DNA of 64,000 nucleotides from GCA-2720975 sp964467985 (GTDB taxonomy: Bacteria > Planctomycetota > UBA1135 > GCA-002686595). A program made the position numbers and the translations under genes. The first letter of the stretch is position 1. Every line of letters starts with the position of its first letter. Shown one piece after another: positions 33,531-43,360 of the stretch. The stretch is taken from positions 1 to 64,000 of the forward strand of contig CAYXTP010000014.1 of NCBI GenBank assembly GCA_964467985.1, read 5' to 3'. The notes below the pieces were generated by a model. It did not search any database and was not told the DNA's origin. It saw only the letters and a list, made by a program, of their open reading frames with translations.

Positions 33531-35987
33531 ATGCGTTCACTCCTTCTCGCGGCAGTGCTTGCCCACCCGTTCACGACACCCCAGGACATCCAATCCAGGG
33601 CGCAGGACCTGCTAGATCAAGAAGACGCGCAGGGCGCTGTCGTGCTTCTCGAGCGGCACCTCAAGTTGGAGGAGGGGGACGCGGCCCTACTGGAGTTGTT
33701 TGGCCGTGCCTTGACCGAAGTCCAACGCCTGGATGAGGCGGCCTACTGGCTGGGCATTTCGCGGGACCAGTATGAGCACGCCAACAGCAAGAAGGACGTT
33801 TCGAGGGTAGAGCGAGCCCTGTCCAAAGCGGATCCACTAGCCAAGAAACGCATCGGTCTGATGGCTGGCCTTGTTCGCGATCTAGCTCGAGCTGGGGACA
33901 AGCTCGCCAAGAGTGAGCAATTCGAGCGCGCCTTGCAGATCTATGGTCGCGCCTTGCCCCTGGCAGAAGGCAAGGCTCGCAAGCAGCTCGAAGAGTCCAT
34001 CGCTGAGATCGTGAGTGCCGACTCCAGCGTGGATCTGGACGCTGCAGGCAACTCGATGGAGAGCGGCGCCGGCCGGCCACTGTTCGAGCATGACACGGAC
34101 CACTATCAACTGCGGTGCAACCTCGAGCAGCCAGTCGTCGAGTTGCTCGGCGTCACCCTGGACGATCTGTTCGCCAACTACGTGGACATCTACTTCGATG
34201 GGAACGAGAAACGCGCACCGTCCACACGGCCGACCGTCCGCATCCACGGGACTTGGGATGACATGGCAGCGCTATGGACGGATGGTGAGCCCTCCCCGGG
34301 ACTAGGTGGCTGGTGGTCGCCGAGTAGTCAGGAGATTCACACCTACGACGGACGCACGCGCGGGGGCAGCTTGCAAGGAACGCTGGAAACGCTGTTCCAC
34401 GAGAGCAGTCACCAGTTCATGAGTGCCTTCGTCAAAGGCAACCGCGTCCCCACCTGGTTCAATGAGGGAACAGCCTGTTTCTTCGAGGGCGCCCAAGCCA
34501 TGACGGATGGCCGAGTCTTGTGGCCGGATGTGGCGCGGGGTCGGCTGGCCAATCTGACAGCGTTCCTTTATCAGGACGACGGTCCGAAACTCGCTGAGGT
34601 CATCGCCTACCCCGGTCCCGGTTCCTATCCGGCGAGCTACTACTGCGTGGGATGGGGCCTAGTGTACTTCTTGCAACAGTGGGAAAACCCGGAGACGCTG
34701 GAGTACTCCTACCGCCCCCTGTATCGGAAGTACCTGGACGAGTCCATGGGGCACTCGACCCAGGGTATCGAACTCTTTGAGCAGATCATCCTGGGCGACG
34801 ACGATCCGCTGCAGCACGTGGACTTCGCAGCCTTCGAAGAGACTTGGAAGGATTGGATTCTGAACACGGTTCAGCCCTTTCACTTGTCTCTCGACCAGCA
34901 GCAGGTGGAGCGCCGCGGTGAGCGGGCGAAGCGCTACCTCGAAGCGGCGGAGGCTCTGTCGACCCAACGCAAGCCCGCGGTCACGGAAGAGGACCTTCTA
35001 TTGCGCGCCCTGGGTGATCTTGAATTCGTGCGAGCGCGAATGACAAGCACGGGCAAACTCCAAGCCCAGCCCCTGGAGGACATGGTTGACGTTCTCGACC
35101 AACTCGACCGTCCCAAGGCGGCAGCAGCCGTCCTGGAGCAGTTCTTGGATGCCGTCGACGATGGCGAGCTGGAGCTGTCCGTCAAGGACTATGAGACCGC
35201 GAACCGACGTCTTGAGAAGCTGGACCGGGGGAACTTCGCTCTGCGTTCGACACGCTCGCGGATGAAGACCCAATACAAGCGCATGCACGCATTGTTGACC
35301 CAGTACCGCGAGGCCGAGCCGCCCATGACCCTGCGCGCCTTCACCTACGCCAATCAATTGCGGGATGTGTTCACGGACTTCTCGGGCTGGTCCGATGAAG
35401 CCTCTGCTCTGAAAGTGGCTGCTCAGGAGTCCGGTTTGATGCCGGGCAAGATCACAGCGCTCGCCGGCCCGAAAGAACAGTGGATGAGCATCCAATCTTC
35501 AACGCCCAAGCGCTTTGAAGTTGTCGACGGAGCATTGGAGATGGAATCCGTCCAACCCCACGCTCGCATCCACAAGACTGTTGGTCCGGGCACGAGTTAC
35601 GAGGTGCGGGGGCGTATCATCCGGCGCGGTGAAGTCCACCGCGGCTCGGCCCACGGATTGGTTGTGTGCGGGGCGACGGATGGAGATTGGTTCGTCGTGG
35701 GGATCGGGCACGAGGGGAACGTGCGCATGTGGCATTTGATTCTCTCCGGACCGGGCAGCACGCGGCTCAAGCCGGCGGGCAAGATCGTGCTGGACACACC
35801 CGTTCCCGCCGACGCCCAGCCCATACTGGCCGTGAGGGTCAGCGCGGATGGAGCCCTGGAGATATCGATTGACGACGTTTTGTGTGGTGAGGCGAAGATG
35901 GCCTTTGCGCCGTACCCCGAGTCCCACGTGGGGTTGTTCGTGCGCGACGGAGACGTGCGCGTTGAGGGTCTGATCGTCGGCAACTAG
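33531..35987 (+). CDS. Exported MA-like gluzincin metallopeptidase with TPR and C-terminal beta domain
   Basis: 818 residues. A short signal (MRSLLLAAVLAHPFTTP) is followed by TPR-like helices at about 20-170. The peptidase core has LFHESSHQFM with the HExxH motif HESSH at 290-294 and the downstream TWFNEGTACFFEG, whose Glu is the likely third zinc ligand. This resembles the MA-like/DUF1570 peptidases common in planctomycetes. From about 640 there is a concanavalin-like beta domain (YEVRGRIIRRGEVHRGSAHG, SHVGLFVRDGDVRVEGL), possibly for carbohydrate binding. It is convergent with an M16 peptidase. Confidence 0.8.
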   Translation: MRSLLLAAVLAHPFTTPQDIQSRAQDLLDQEDAQGAVVLLERHLKLEEGDAALLELFGRALTEVQRLDEAAYWLGISRDQYEHANSKKDVSRVERALSKADPLAKKRIGLMAGLVRDLARAGDKLAKSEQFERALQIYGRALPLAEGKARKQLEESIAEIVSADSSVDLDAAGNSMESGAGRPLFEHDTDHYQLRCNLEQPVVELLGVTLDDLFANYVDIYFDGNEKRAPSTRPTVRIHGTWDDMAALWTDGEPSPGLGGWWSPSSQEIHTYDGRTRGGSLQGTLETLFHESSHQFMSAFVKGNRVPTWFNEGTACFFEGAQAMTDGRVLWPDVARGRLANLTAFLYQDDGPKLAEVIAYPGPGSYPASYYCVGWGLVYFLQQWENPETLEYSYRPLYRKYLDESMGHSTQGIELFEQIILGDDDPLQHVDFAAFEETWKDWILNTVQPFHLSLDQQQVERRGERAKRYLEAAEALSTQRKPAVTEEDLLLRALGDLEFVRARMTSTGKLQAQPLEDMVDVLDQLDRPKAAAAVLEQFLDAVDDGELELSVKDYETANRRLEKLDRGNFALRSTRSRMKTQYKRMHALLTQYREAEPPMTLRAFTYANQLRDVFTDFSGWSDEASALKVAAQESGLMPGKITALAGPKEQWMSIQSSTPKRFEVVDGALEMESVQPHARIHKTVGPGTSYEVRGRIIRRGEVHRGSAHGLVVCGATDGDWFVVGIGHEGNVRMWHLILSGPGSTRLKPAGKIVLDTPVPADAQPILAVRVSADGALEISIDDVLCGEAKMAFAPYPESHVGLFVRDGDVRVEGLIVGN

Positions 35988-35996
35988 GACGGGGAA

Positions 35997-38654
35997 TTAC
36001 TTCCCCTCGGCCAGCTGTCGCATGATCTCGGCCTTGTCGCCCACAAGCACCAGCACGGCCCCGTCCAGGTTGGCCAGGTCCTTGGCGGCCAGGTTCAAGT
36101 CAGCCACTCCCAACCCGCGAGCCGCCTCGAGTTCCGCAACAACGCTCTCGATGCCGAGCCCGAAGCTCGCCAAGGACTGGGCGGCGCGGAGAGTCGACCC
36201 CAGGGTGGCGAAGGCCTCGATGCGCGCCGTGCGCCTCGACCGCCGAGCCTTCTCCAGTTCGACCGCTGCCACATCGCCTGCTTGCAGACGCTTGAACTCG
36301 AACAGGAATTCTCTCACTCCCAAGCCGGTGAACTCTGTTTGCACCTGGGCGGATGCGCTGAGATAGCCCAAAGGGGGGAGGTGAACCAGGCTCGCACGAG
36401 CCCCGTAGGTAATCGCCTTGTCAACGCGCAAGTTGGCGTTCAGGCGACTGGTGTAGGTTCCTCCCAGGAGGGTCGCCACCAACTCGCGGGCCGTTCGTCC
36501 AGAAACAGAATGAGATGGTGCGGGCAACATGAAACGCACCACGGTTTGCGTCGCTCCGGGATTATCCACAAAGACGAGCCGCGGCCCGCCGCTCAAAGGC
36601 GTTGCGCCGGGAACCGTGACCGTCCGGCGTTCACCTGCGCGAGAAATCCCGGACCAGCCTCCAATGACTCGTTCTAGAGACTCGCGTAGCGCTTCGGGTT
36701 CCAGTGCTCCGGCTGCAAAGATTCGAACTCCCTCGGGACGAAAGAGATCCGAAATCCACTGGGCCACGTCGTTTAGGAGCAGAGGCTCGACGGTCTCCGG
36801 TGTTCCACCCGCGGGGTGGGCGTACGGATGAGCCTCCCCGAAGAAGGCCCGATCGCCGGCAAGGCTGGCTTGCGCTCTCGGGTTCTGAGCGCTCACGCGC
36901 AGCTCGGCCAGATGCATGCGTTGCACGCGATCCCAATCGGCCTGCTCGAGCCGCGGTTTCAGCAACCCATCCCCCAGCAGGTCAAGCGCTGCATCGAGAT
37001 GCCGGGCGAGAACACGTAGGTGCAGGGTGGTCTCGCGCCTTCCCACGTCGACGCGCAAATCAGCCCCTAGGTGTTCCAGGGCATCCGAAAATGCCGCCGC
37101 GTCGCGCTCGCCACCACCCGCGAGCAGCATCTGCCCCGCCAGGTGCCCAAGTCCGCCTTTCCCCGCTGGATCCTGAGCCGACCCGAACGGCATCACCAGA
37201 CGCATTTCAACCAAGGGGACTTCGTCTTGCACCCAAGCGTCTACCGCGATCCCATTGGAGAGCTCGCAGTGTTCGGGCAGCTGTGGGGCGAAGCTCGGGC
37301 TGGGCCCGACGCCTGGCATCGTTGCCAGGGGGTCCACTTCAGGCTCGGAGAGTTCGGGCAGAACGCGCAGGATTAGACGGCCCTCTTGGCCGAGGACCTG
37401 CCGGCCCCACTCGCGGCAGCTGACTACGCTCGCATTGCGATATCGATCGAGATCGCGTTCGAACGAATCCGGTTCGCCGAAGTAAAACTGATTGCGATTG
37501 AGCAGGTCGGCTTTCTGTTCGACGGACTCGAGCCGGCGCAGGAGCTGAGCCTCCATGACCGCTTTTTGACGTGCGAGTGCGTCGGCACGTGGCCCCTCCT
37601 TCAGGAACTCTCGGACGACTTCCTCGATGGCCATCTCGAGTTGAGCAAGGTCAACACCGGGACGGGCCATGGCCGAGATCACGAACTCGGAGCCCAGCGC
37701 TGCCGAGCGTTGATGAGCCTGCACCTCCTCCGCTAGGGGGGTCTCGACCACTAAGGCCTGGACCAATCGGCTGGACACTCCAGACGCCAGCAGCGCTGCG
37801 ATCAAGTCCATCTCCGCGTCTCCGTCGGACAGAAACGCTGGACTGGGCCACATGATCTGCGTGCGGGCAAAAGGCACGTTGTCAGTCAGAGTGTGAATCC
37901 GGCGCTTCTCAAGGGTCGCGGGGGGGGCAGTCACTTGGGGTACGTCGTCTCCCCGTGCGATGGCCCCGAAATAACTCTCGATGCGTGAACGGGTCTGACC
38001 GGAATCAAAGTCTCCAGCAACGACCAGGCAGGCGTTGGAAGGCACGTAGTAACGAGCGAAGAACGCGCGCACGTCCTCCACGGTGGCCGCTACCAGATCA
38101 GCGTGCGAGCCGATCACCGGAATGTGGTATGGGTGCTCGGGCGGATAGAAGAGCCTGGACGCCGCGAGTCGGGCCTGACCATAGGGCACATCCTCGTACG
38201 ACTGCCGACGCTCGTTGCGCACGACTTCGCGCTCATTATCGAGCGTGGCCTGATCGATGTTCGGACCCAGAGCCTGCATGCGATCCGCTTCCAACCACAG
38301 CAGTGTAGGCAGGAGCTCGGAGGGGCCGACGTCGTAGTAATTCGTGCGATCCTGACTTGTTGAGGCATTATTCCACCCCCCACCGGCCTCCATCATGTCG
38401 TCGAAACTGGAGTCGGGTGCCCGGTGAGTCCCCCGGAACATCAGGTGTTCGAACAGGTGGGCGAAGCCGCTACGTCCCGGCTCCTCTTCCTTGGCGCCCA
38501 CCCAATACCAGGTGTTGACCGCAACCTGAGGTTGACGGTGGTCCTCGTGCAAGATGACGGTCAGGCCGTTCTCGAGCTGAAAACGCTCGTAGGAGAGTGT
38601 CTGGGATAGTGCGGGCGTGGTCGCGGTGACCAGAACAACAAGGCGAAGCCACAT
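35997..38654 (-). CDS. M16 zinc metallopeptidase, two-domain (pitrilysin family)
   Basis: 885 residues with a signal peptide (MWLRLVVLVTATTPALSQ). The first half is an active M16 unit with the inverted zinc motif HLFEH at 66-70 and the distal Glu in NEREVVRNERR. The second half starts at about 460; there the matching position reads HLAGQ, so it has lost the zinc site and is the usual inactive partner. The two halves form a clam-shell that degrades peptides. Located in the periplasm or envelope. Its stop is 9 bases from the convergent MA-like peptidase stop. Confidence 0.92.
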   Translation of the reverse strand: MWLRLVVLVTATTPALSQTLSYERFQLENGLTVILHEDHRQPQVAVNTWYWVGAKEEEPGRSGFAHLFEHLMFRGTHRAPDSSFDDMMEAGGGWNNASTSQDRTNYYDVGPSELLPTLLWLEADRMQALGPNIDQATLDNEREVVRNERRQSYEDVPYGQARLAASRLFYPPEHPYHIPVIGSHADLVAATVEDVRAFFARYYVPSNACLVVAGDFDSGQTRSRIESYFGAIARGDDVPQVTAPPATLEKRRIHTLTDNVPFARTQIMWPSPAFLSDGDAEMDLIAALLASGVSSRLVQALVVETPLAEEVQAHQRSAALGSEFVISAMARPGVDLAQLEMAIEEVVREFLKEGPRADALARQKAVMEAQLLRRLESVEQKADLLNRNQFYFGEPDSFERDLDRYRNASVVSCREWGRQVLGQEGRLILRVLPELSEPEVDPLATMPGVGPSPSFAPQLPEHCELSNGIAVDAWVQDEVPLVEMRLVMPFGSAQDPAGKGGLGHLAGQMLLAGGGERDAAAFSDALEHLGADLRVDVGRRETTLHLRVLARHLDAALDLLGDGLLKPRLEQADWDRVQRMHLAELRVSAQNPRAQASLAGDRAFFGEAHPYAHPAGGTPETVEPLLLNDVAQWISDLFRPEGVRIFAAGALEPEALRESLERVIGGWSGISRAGERRTVTVPGATPLSGGPRLVFVDNPGATQTVVRFMLPAPSHSVSGRTARELVATLLGGTYTSRLNANLRVDKAITYGARASLVHLPPLGYLSASAQVQTEFTGLGVREFLFEFKRLQAGDVAAVELEKARRSRRTARIEAFATLGSTLRAAQSLASFGLGIESVVAELEAARGLGVADLNLAAKDLANLDGAVLVLVGDKAEIMRQLAEGK

Positions 38655-38687
38655 GGGTCGGTCCAGGGGTCGGAGAATTCGAAGCGA

Positions 38688-39455
38688 TCAGTTCAGGATG
38701 AGTGACGGGCAGGTGACGGCGGCCTCCATCTTGTGGATCTCACTGAGCTCCACTTCCAGTAGGTCGAATCCCTCAGCCGCGAGCTGCTCATTGGTGCGGG
38801 GGTAGGCGGATGAGCAGATGATATGTTTCCCGACGGCCAGGACGTTGGCTGCCTCGGGCTCGTCTGTGTGGACATCAATGATGCCTGAGCACTCCACCCT
38901 CTCGAGGTTGAGCAGACCTCGGTTCACGAGCAGGCGCCCGTCGGGAAGGGAGGACATGGCACTCTTCAAGTGCAGGCAATCTCCCAACTCCACAGCCTTG
39001 ACCCTGTACCCGTGCTCCAACACCAGGTGTGCGAGGTCCTTCAGGCCTGCGTGGTTGGTGCGGCCGCCTTGACCCACGTACAGCACTCCCCCATGCAAGC
39101 AGACATCGCCACCGTCGAGAGTGCCGGGGCTTTCGACATGCAGACAGGCGCGCAAGGACTGGAGAACCTCACGCATGTGGAGCACCTCACCCTGCCGCGA
39201 ATCGACGCCGGGACGGGTCAAGACGGCCACTTCGTCGAGCACGATCGCCGTGTCCTCCACGTAGACACTGTCGGGGAAGTCCTCCAGGGCAGGCAGAGTG
39301 ATGACATTCAACCCGGCTGCGCGGAGAGCGTGCGCGTAACTGGTGTGCTGGACGGCTAGGAGGTCGGCGTCCACGGGTGCCCGTTGCAAGTAAGAGAGCT
39401 CGCAGGTCGACAGGTCCGAGCACGGAGTGCGCACGATGGCGGTGGGGCTACTCAC
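38688..39455 (-). CDS. Dimethylarginine dimethylaminohydrolase-like (amidinotransferase superfamily)
   Basis: 255 residues. The GTG at 39455 overlaps the stop of the upstream M1 peptidase by eight bases and gives the family-length product, starting SSPTAIVRTPCSDLS; the frame is open further up to 39557 but that lies in the peptidase gene. Core motifs: FPDSVYVEDTAIV, GTLDGGDVC, the catalytic His in LGDCLHLKSAMS, and the catalytic Cys in the tail AAVTCPSLIL. DDAH converts methylated arginines to citrulline. Coupling to an aminopeptidase suggests recovery of amino acids from degraded modified proteins; that is inference. Confidence 0.88.
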   Translation of the reverse strand: MSSPTAIVRTPCSDLSTCELSYLQRAPVDADLLAVQHTSYAHALRAAGLNVITLPALEDFPDSVYVEDTAIVLDEVAVLTRPGVDSRQGEVLHMREVLQSLRACLHVESPGTLDGGDVCLHGGVLYVGQGGRTNHAGLKDLAHLVLEHGYRVKAVELGDCLHLKSAMSSLPDGRLLVNRGLLNLERVECSGIIDVHTDEPEAANVLAVGKHIICSSAYPRTNEQLAAEGFDLLEVELSEIHKMEAAVTCPSLILN

Positions 39456-41304
39456 CGTCGAAAATCGAGTCAAGGCTGATCGCCGAGACAGCGTGGTAGC
39501 CGGGTCGGGCACGCTCGTAGATGGCCTCAGCCCTGGCGCGACCCTCGGGAGTCGCACATAGTTGCTCGTACAGGGGTTTCAAGTACTTGCGCCTTCCAAT
39601 GGTCATCAGGAACTGCTCCAGCCGATCGTCCATGGCGGAGTATCGCTCTTGAATGGCGAGCCGCAACCAGGCGAACAGGATCTCGTTGTTGCCTGTCTCA
39701 CCGAAACCGAATGTCTGATCCAGCTGAGCCATGGTCTGGGCGCCCGCGCCTTCGGGCATCCCGTTCAGGAACCTCAGCCACTGACTCGTTGCCCAATCGG
39801 AGCAATCCAAGTCAGCGGGGTGCGTGCCCTCTCTGAGTCGCAACAGCTGATCGTCTACCTTGGAGAGGGCACTTGATTGCGGGCGAGGCGCATCGGCGGG
39901 CAGCCCTGGTGCCGTCAACCACTCGTCCAAGTCCATCTTGGATTGCAGATCGGGAAAGGCGTCCAACAGGAACAGTCGCCACTGGTCGGTGGTGCGGGCC
40001 TCGAAGGCGCCAGCGTCGAACCACTCCCCCAAGACCCGATCCAACGCTGCGCGACCGACACATTCCTCAACACGTCTTAGGAAGAGCGCTCCCTTGTTGT
40101 AGGGGACACCACTGAAGCCATCGTCAGGATGGTGATCCCCGAGATCGATGTGCAAGACCGTCTGCCAGGGTTCCAATTGTTGGATTTCCTGCTCCAGGCC
40201 CTGCCAGGCGAGCAGGCGCTCCATGTTGGCTCGATCAGACCCGTAGAGCGCTTCCATGATCCGGCGCTCAAAGTAGACGGTGAAACCCTCGTTCAACCAG
40301 AAATCGTCCCAAGTGGCATTGGTGACCAAGTTGCCGGACCAGGAGTGAGCCAGCTCGTGAGCGATGATCGACACGAGTGACTGATCTCCTGCGATCGCGG
40401 TCGGCGTGAGGAAGGTCAGGGTTGGATTCTCCATCCCGCCGTACGGAAAGGCCGGTGGCAAAACCAACAGGTCGTAGCGACCCCAGCGGTACTCACCGAA
40501 CAACCTCTCGGCGCTTTGAACCATACGTTCGACATCCGCGAACTCGGCTGCAGCGGCGGCGAGCACACCCGGCTCGGCAATGATCGCACAGCGCTCAGAG
40601 ACATCATGGGAGGCGAGTTCCCCGCAGGCCAAGGCAATCAAGTAGCTGGGAATGGGATGGTCCATTCGGAAACGCCAGAGATCTGACGAGCCCGATCCCG
40701 GCGCTTCTTCCAACACCGGCGTCGGACCGTTCCTGGAGTTTGCACTCATGAGCACGGTCAAGCCGCGCGGGGCTCGGATCGTGGCGTCATACGTCACGCG
40801 CACGGCAGGCGAATCCTGAAGCGGGATCCAAGAGCGAGTCAGGATCGCCTGACCTTGGGTGAACAAGAAGGGCTGCTGGCCGCCGTCGGTTTGGGCAGGT
40901 GTCAGGAACTGCAATGCCTCCGCATCCTCCCCACTGGCATAGGTCACCGACACTTCACGGTCGCCGTCCTCGAGTTGAATCGTGAGCGCACGACCGAGGC
41001 GACCGCGATCTTCGCCCAAGGCCCATTGGCGCTCGCTCCCGTCTTCGGCGCGCACGGATTCGATCTGCAGGCGATAACTGTCGAGGATCAGAGGCGCGGC
41101 CGGATCGGAACGATCCAGGGTAAGCGTGGCTCGGCCATGCACACGCTCGCCACTGAAGTCCAGGGCCAGATCCAGGCTGACGTGCTGCACTCGCACGTGG
41201 TCAGGGCGGGCCAGGCTATGTGCGTCCAAGGGCAGCGGAGGTGCATCCGCCGCGCACGCCAGGAGACCACCCACGAGACCAGCAGGAATGAGACGTTCAA
41301 TCAT
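39448..41304 (-). CDS. M1-family aminopeptidase, probable lipoprotein
   Basis: 618 residues. ATG 41304 gives a lipoprotein-like signal MIERLIPAGLVGGLLAC with lipobox LLAC; an ATG three codons earlier is also open. The catalytic region has GGMENPTLTF (the GAMEN-type exopeptidase motif), HELAHSWSGN with the zinc His316/His320 and Glu317, and the third ligand in DFWLNEGFTVYFE. The layout matches leukotriene-A4-hydrolase-like aminopeptidases, with a C-terminal helical domain. It removes N-terminal amino acids from peptides. Translationally coupled to the DDAH-like gene. Confidence 0.93.
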   Translation of the reverse strand: MIERLIPAGLVGGLLACAADAPPLPLDAHSLARPDHVRVQHVSLDLALDFSGERVHGRATLTLDRSDPAAPLILDSYRLQIESVRAEDGSERQWALGEDRGRLGRALTIQLEDGDREVSVTYASGEDAEALQFLTPAQTDGGQQPFLFTQGQAILTRSWIPLQDSPAVRVTYDATIRAPRGLTVLMSANSRNGPTPVLEEAPGSGSSDLWRFRMDHPIPSYLIALACGELASHDVSERCAIIAEPGVLAAAAAEFADVERMVQSAERLFGEYRWGRYDLLVLPPAFPYGGMENPTLTFLTPTAIAGDQSLVSIIAHELAHSWSGNLVTNATWDDFWLNEGFTVYFERRIMEALYGSDRANMERLLAWQGLEQEIQQLEPWQTVLHIDLGDHHPDDGFSGVPYNKGALFLRRVEECVGRAALDRVLGEWFDAGAFEARTTDQWRLFLLDAFPDLQSKMDLDEWLTAPGLPADAPRPQSSALSKVDDQLLRLREGTHPADLDCSDWATSQWLRFLNGMPEGAGAQTMAQLDQTFGFGETGNNEILFAWLRLAIQERYSAMDDRLEQFLMTIGRRKYLKPLYEQLCATPEGRARAEAIYERARPGYHAVSAISLDSIFDGE

Positions 41305-41491
41305 GCTGACCACGATCGGCTTCTAGTCCTCGGCTGTAAACGCCGGAGATGGAGGATCGGCCGATTGCAGGTTGCTGCGCTCTCCAGGACGGCACGCGAT
41401 GGCCGGCGAACGCGATCCGGGCCTCCGGGCCCTGGACTCCTTTTTGGGGGGACGCCTAGAAAGGACCCCCGGTGGATGCTGGAATGAGACC

Positions 41492-42139
41492 ATGTCCGAC
41501 ACTCCCACGGCCTCGGCGCAGGGCCCCAAGCGCTGCTCCAACTGCAAGGCTCTACTCCCGGAGACGCCGGTCTCCATCTGCCCTTACTGCGTCATGCCCG
41601 TGGGCGAAGGCAGTGAGGCGCAGGACCAGCAGAGCAAGAACACTCCCCGACTGGCCAAGGTCCGCGAGAGTGAGGCGTTTGCCTCCGCTGGAGAAATGAG
41701 CCCGCCGGAAGCCCCCGCCTTTCAACACGGTTCGCGGCTGACCGGAAGCGGCTGGATGTTTGTGACTCTTGGAGTTCTCTGGGTGGTCGCAGACTTGTTG
41801 TTGGAAACCGTTGGCCTGATGTCCATGCCCCTGGGCTACCTCTTGGTACTCGTAGGCATCATTCAATTCGTGCGCGGGGTGAGCATGCGCAAGCAGGCGA
41901 CTTCGCATGCACTCTTGAGTCGGCCAGCCGTAATCCTGTCGCGGCGCAGCGAGGTAGACCTCAGGGGCTTCTCTGGCACGACGACCTACTTTTTTGAGCT
42001 GGAGCTCGAGCAGGGTGTCATTGCCGAGTTCGCCTACCCAGGGCGTGGCCCAAGTGCAGACGTCTACTCGAACAACATTTCCGGTATCGCCTTCACGCGC
42101 GGCTCGACCCTACTGGAATTCAAGCAGGTCCGAACCTAG
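41492..42139 (+). CDS. Zinc-ribbon membrane protein
   Basis: 215 residues from ATG 41492; the open frame reaches back to 41372 but that part is not family-like. Residues 14-33 hold a zinc ribbon, CSNCKALLPETPVSICPYC. After an acidic linker come two membrane helices (MFVTLGVLWVVADLLLETVG and PLGYLLVLVGIIQFVRGV) and a C-terminal soluble beta-rich part. I do not know the function; such proteins are common small membrane components. Its TAG stop shares CTAG (42136-42139) with the TAG of the convergent aminotransferase. Confidence 0.75.
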   Translation: MSDTPTASAQGPKRCSNCKALLPETPVSICPYCVMPVGEGSEAQDQQSKNTPRLAKVRESEAFASAGEMSPPEAPAFQHGSRLTGSGWMFVTLGVLWVVADLLLETVGLMSMPLGYLLVLVGIIQFVRGVSMRKQATSHALLSRPAVILSRRSEVDLRGFSGTTTYFFELELEQGVIAEFAYPGRGPSADVYSNNISGIAFTRGSTLLEFKQVRT

Positions 42140-43323
42140 GACATGTAGACTGCGCCCGCTGCCAGGAGCGGGTCGACACCCGGGTCTTGGCCTTGATCGA
42201 TCAAGGCGGCCCTCAGAGCAGCCAGGCAGAGGGTGACCGAGTGCCGTGTGGCTCCCGCCCCCATCAGTCCAATGCGCCAAGTGTTGCCGGCCATGGGACC
42301 CAGGCCACCACCAATCTCAAGTCCGAACTGATCGAGCAGAAAGGCGCGCGCCCGGCCGTCTTCAATGCCCTCAGGAATCGCCACCGCCGTCAGAGGCGCC
42401 AGGCGTTCATGCGCCTCAACACGCAGGCTCAGGCCAATGGACTCCAAGCCGGCTGCGAGGGCACGTGCATGCAGGCCGTGTCGTGCCACGCGACGGTCGA
42501 GCCCCTCTATCAGGATCAAGCGCAGCGACTCGTGCAGTCCGTAGAGCATGTTGATGGGAGCCGTATGGTGGTAGGCGCGCTCCGATCCCCAGTAGCTGGA
42601 GATCATCGATAGGTCCAAATACCAGCTTTGCACAGGTGTCTTGCGTTCCGCTAGGACCGCGCACGCTCGCTCACTAAAGCTGACCGGCGACAGCCCGGGT
42701 GGGCAAGACAGGCACTTCTGGGTGCCCGAGTAGGCCGCGTCCACGCCCATGTCGTCTAGGTGTAACGCGTGTCCACCCAGGGACGTGACACAGTCAACGA
42801 GTAACAGTGCGCCGCACTCATCGGCAACCGTGCGCGCCGCGGTCAAATCTTGCAGCACGCCGGTGGAAGTTTCCGCGTGCACGACACACAGGAGTTTGAA
42901 GGGCTTTCCCTCCGTTCCCGCGCGCAGGTCCTCGGCACTGAAGGAACGCCCCCATGTCTGCTCCACGGTGGAGACAACTGCGCCCGCTCGACGGGCCACA
43001 TCGGCCATGCGCGTGCCGAAGACGCCGTTGACCGCCACGAGCACTGCATCTCCGGGCTCGATCAGGTTGACGAAGCAGGTCTCCATTCCCGCAGACCCGG
43101 TGCCTGACATCGGAAACGTGAGTTCGTTCTCTGTCCCCATGACCCTGCGCAACATGTCGCGCACCTCGTCCATGATCGCCAAGAACGCTGGATCCAAGTG
43201 ACCCAGGGTTGGCCGGCTCATGGCCGAGAGCACCGCAGGGTCGATCACGCTCGGGCCCGGACCCAGTAGAACGCGTTGGGGAGGCCGCACAGAAGCAGGC
43301 AGATTCAATTCAGAGGCAGGCAT
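42136..43323 (-). CDS. Alanine/serine-glyoxylate aminotransferase family
   Basis: A 395-residue class V PLP enzyme. The start at 43323 (MPASELNLPASVRPPQRVLLGPGPSVIDP) gives the typical LLGPGPS opening; the frame is open to 43467 with unlike sequence. Seen: SGTGSAGMET (phosphate-binding), HAETSTGVLQ, DCVTSLGGHAL, and the PLP lysine in YSGTQKCLSCPPGLSPV. The family transfers amino groups from alanine or serine to glyoxylate or pyruvate, linking photorespiration-like C2 and serine metabolism. It starts 37 bases after the dipeptidyl peptidase stop. Confidence 0.92.
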   Translation of the reverse strand: MPASELNLPASVRPPQRVLLGPGPSVIDPAVLSAMSRPTLGHLDPAFLAIMDEVRDMLRRVMGTENELTFPMSGTGSAGMETCFVNLIEPGDAVLVAVNGVFGTRMADVARRAGAVVSTVEQTWGRSFSAEDLRAGTEGKPFKLLCVVHAETSTGVLQDLTAARTVADECGALLLVDCVTSLGGHALHLDDMGVDAAYSGTQKCLSCPPGLSPVSFSERACAVLAERKTPVQSWYLDLSMISSYWGSERAYHHTAPINMLYGLHESLRLILIEGLDRRVARHGLHARALAAGLESIGLSLRVEAHERLAPLTAVAIPEGIEDGRARAFLLDQFGLEIGGGLGPMAGNTWRIGLMGAGATRHSVTLCLAALRAALIDQGQDPGVDPLLAAGAVYMS

Positions 43324-43360
43324 GGTGTGCGCCCTTGAGGGCTTCGGAGAGTGGTGGACT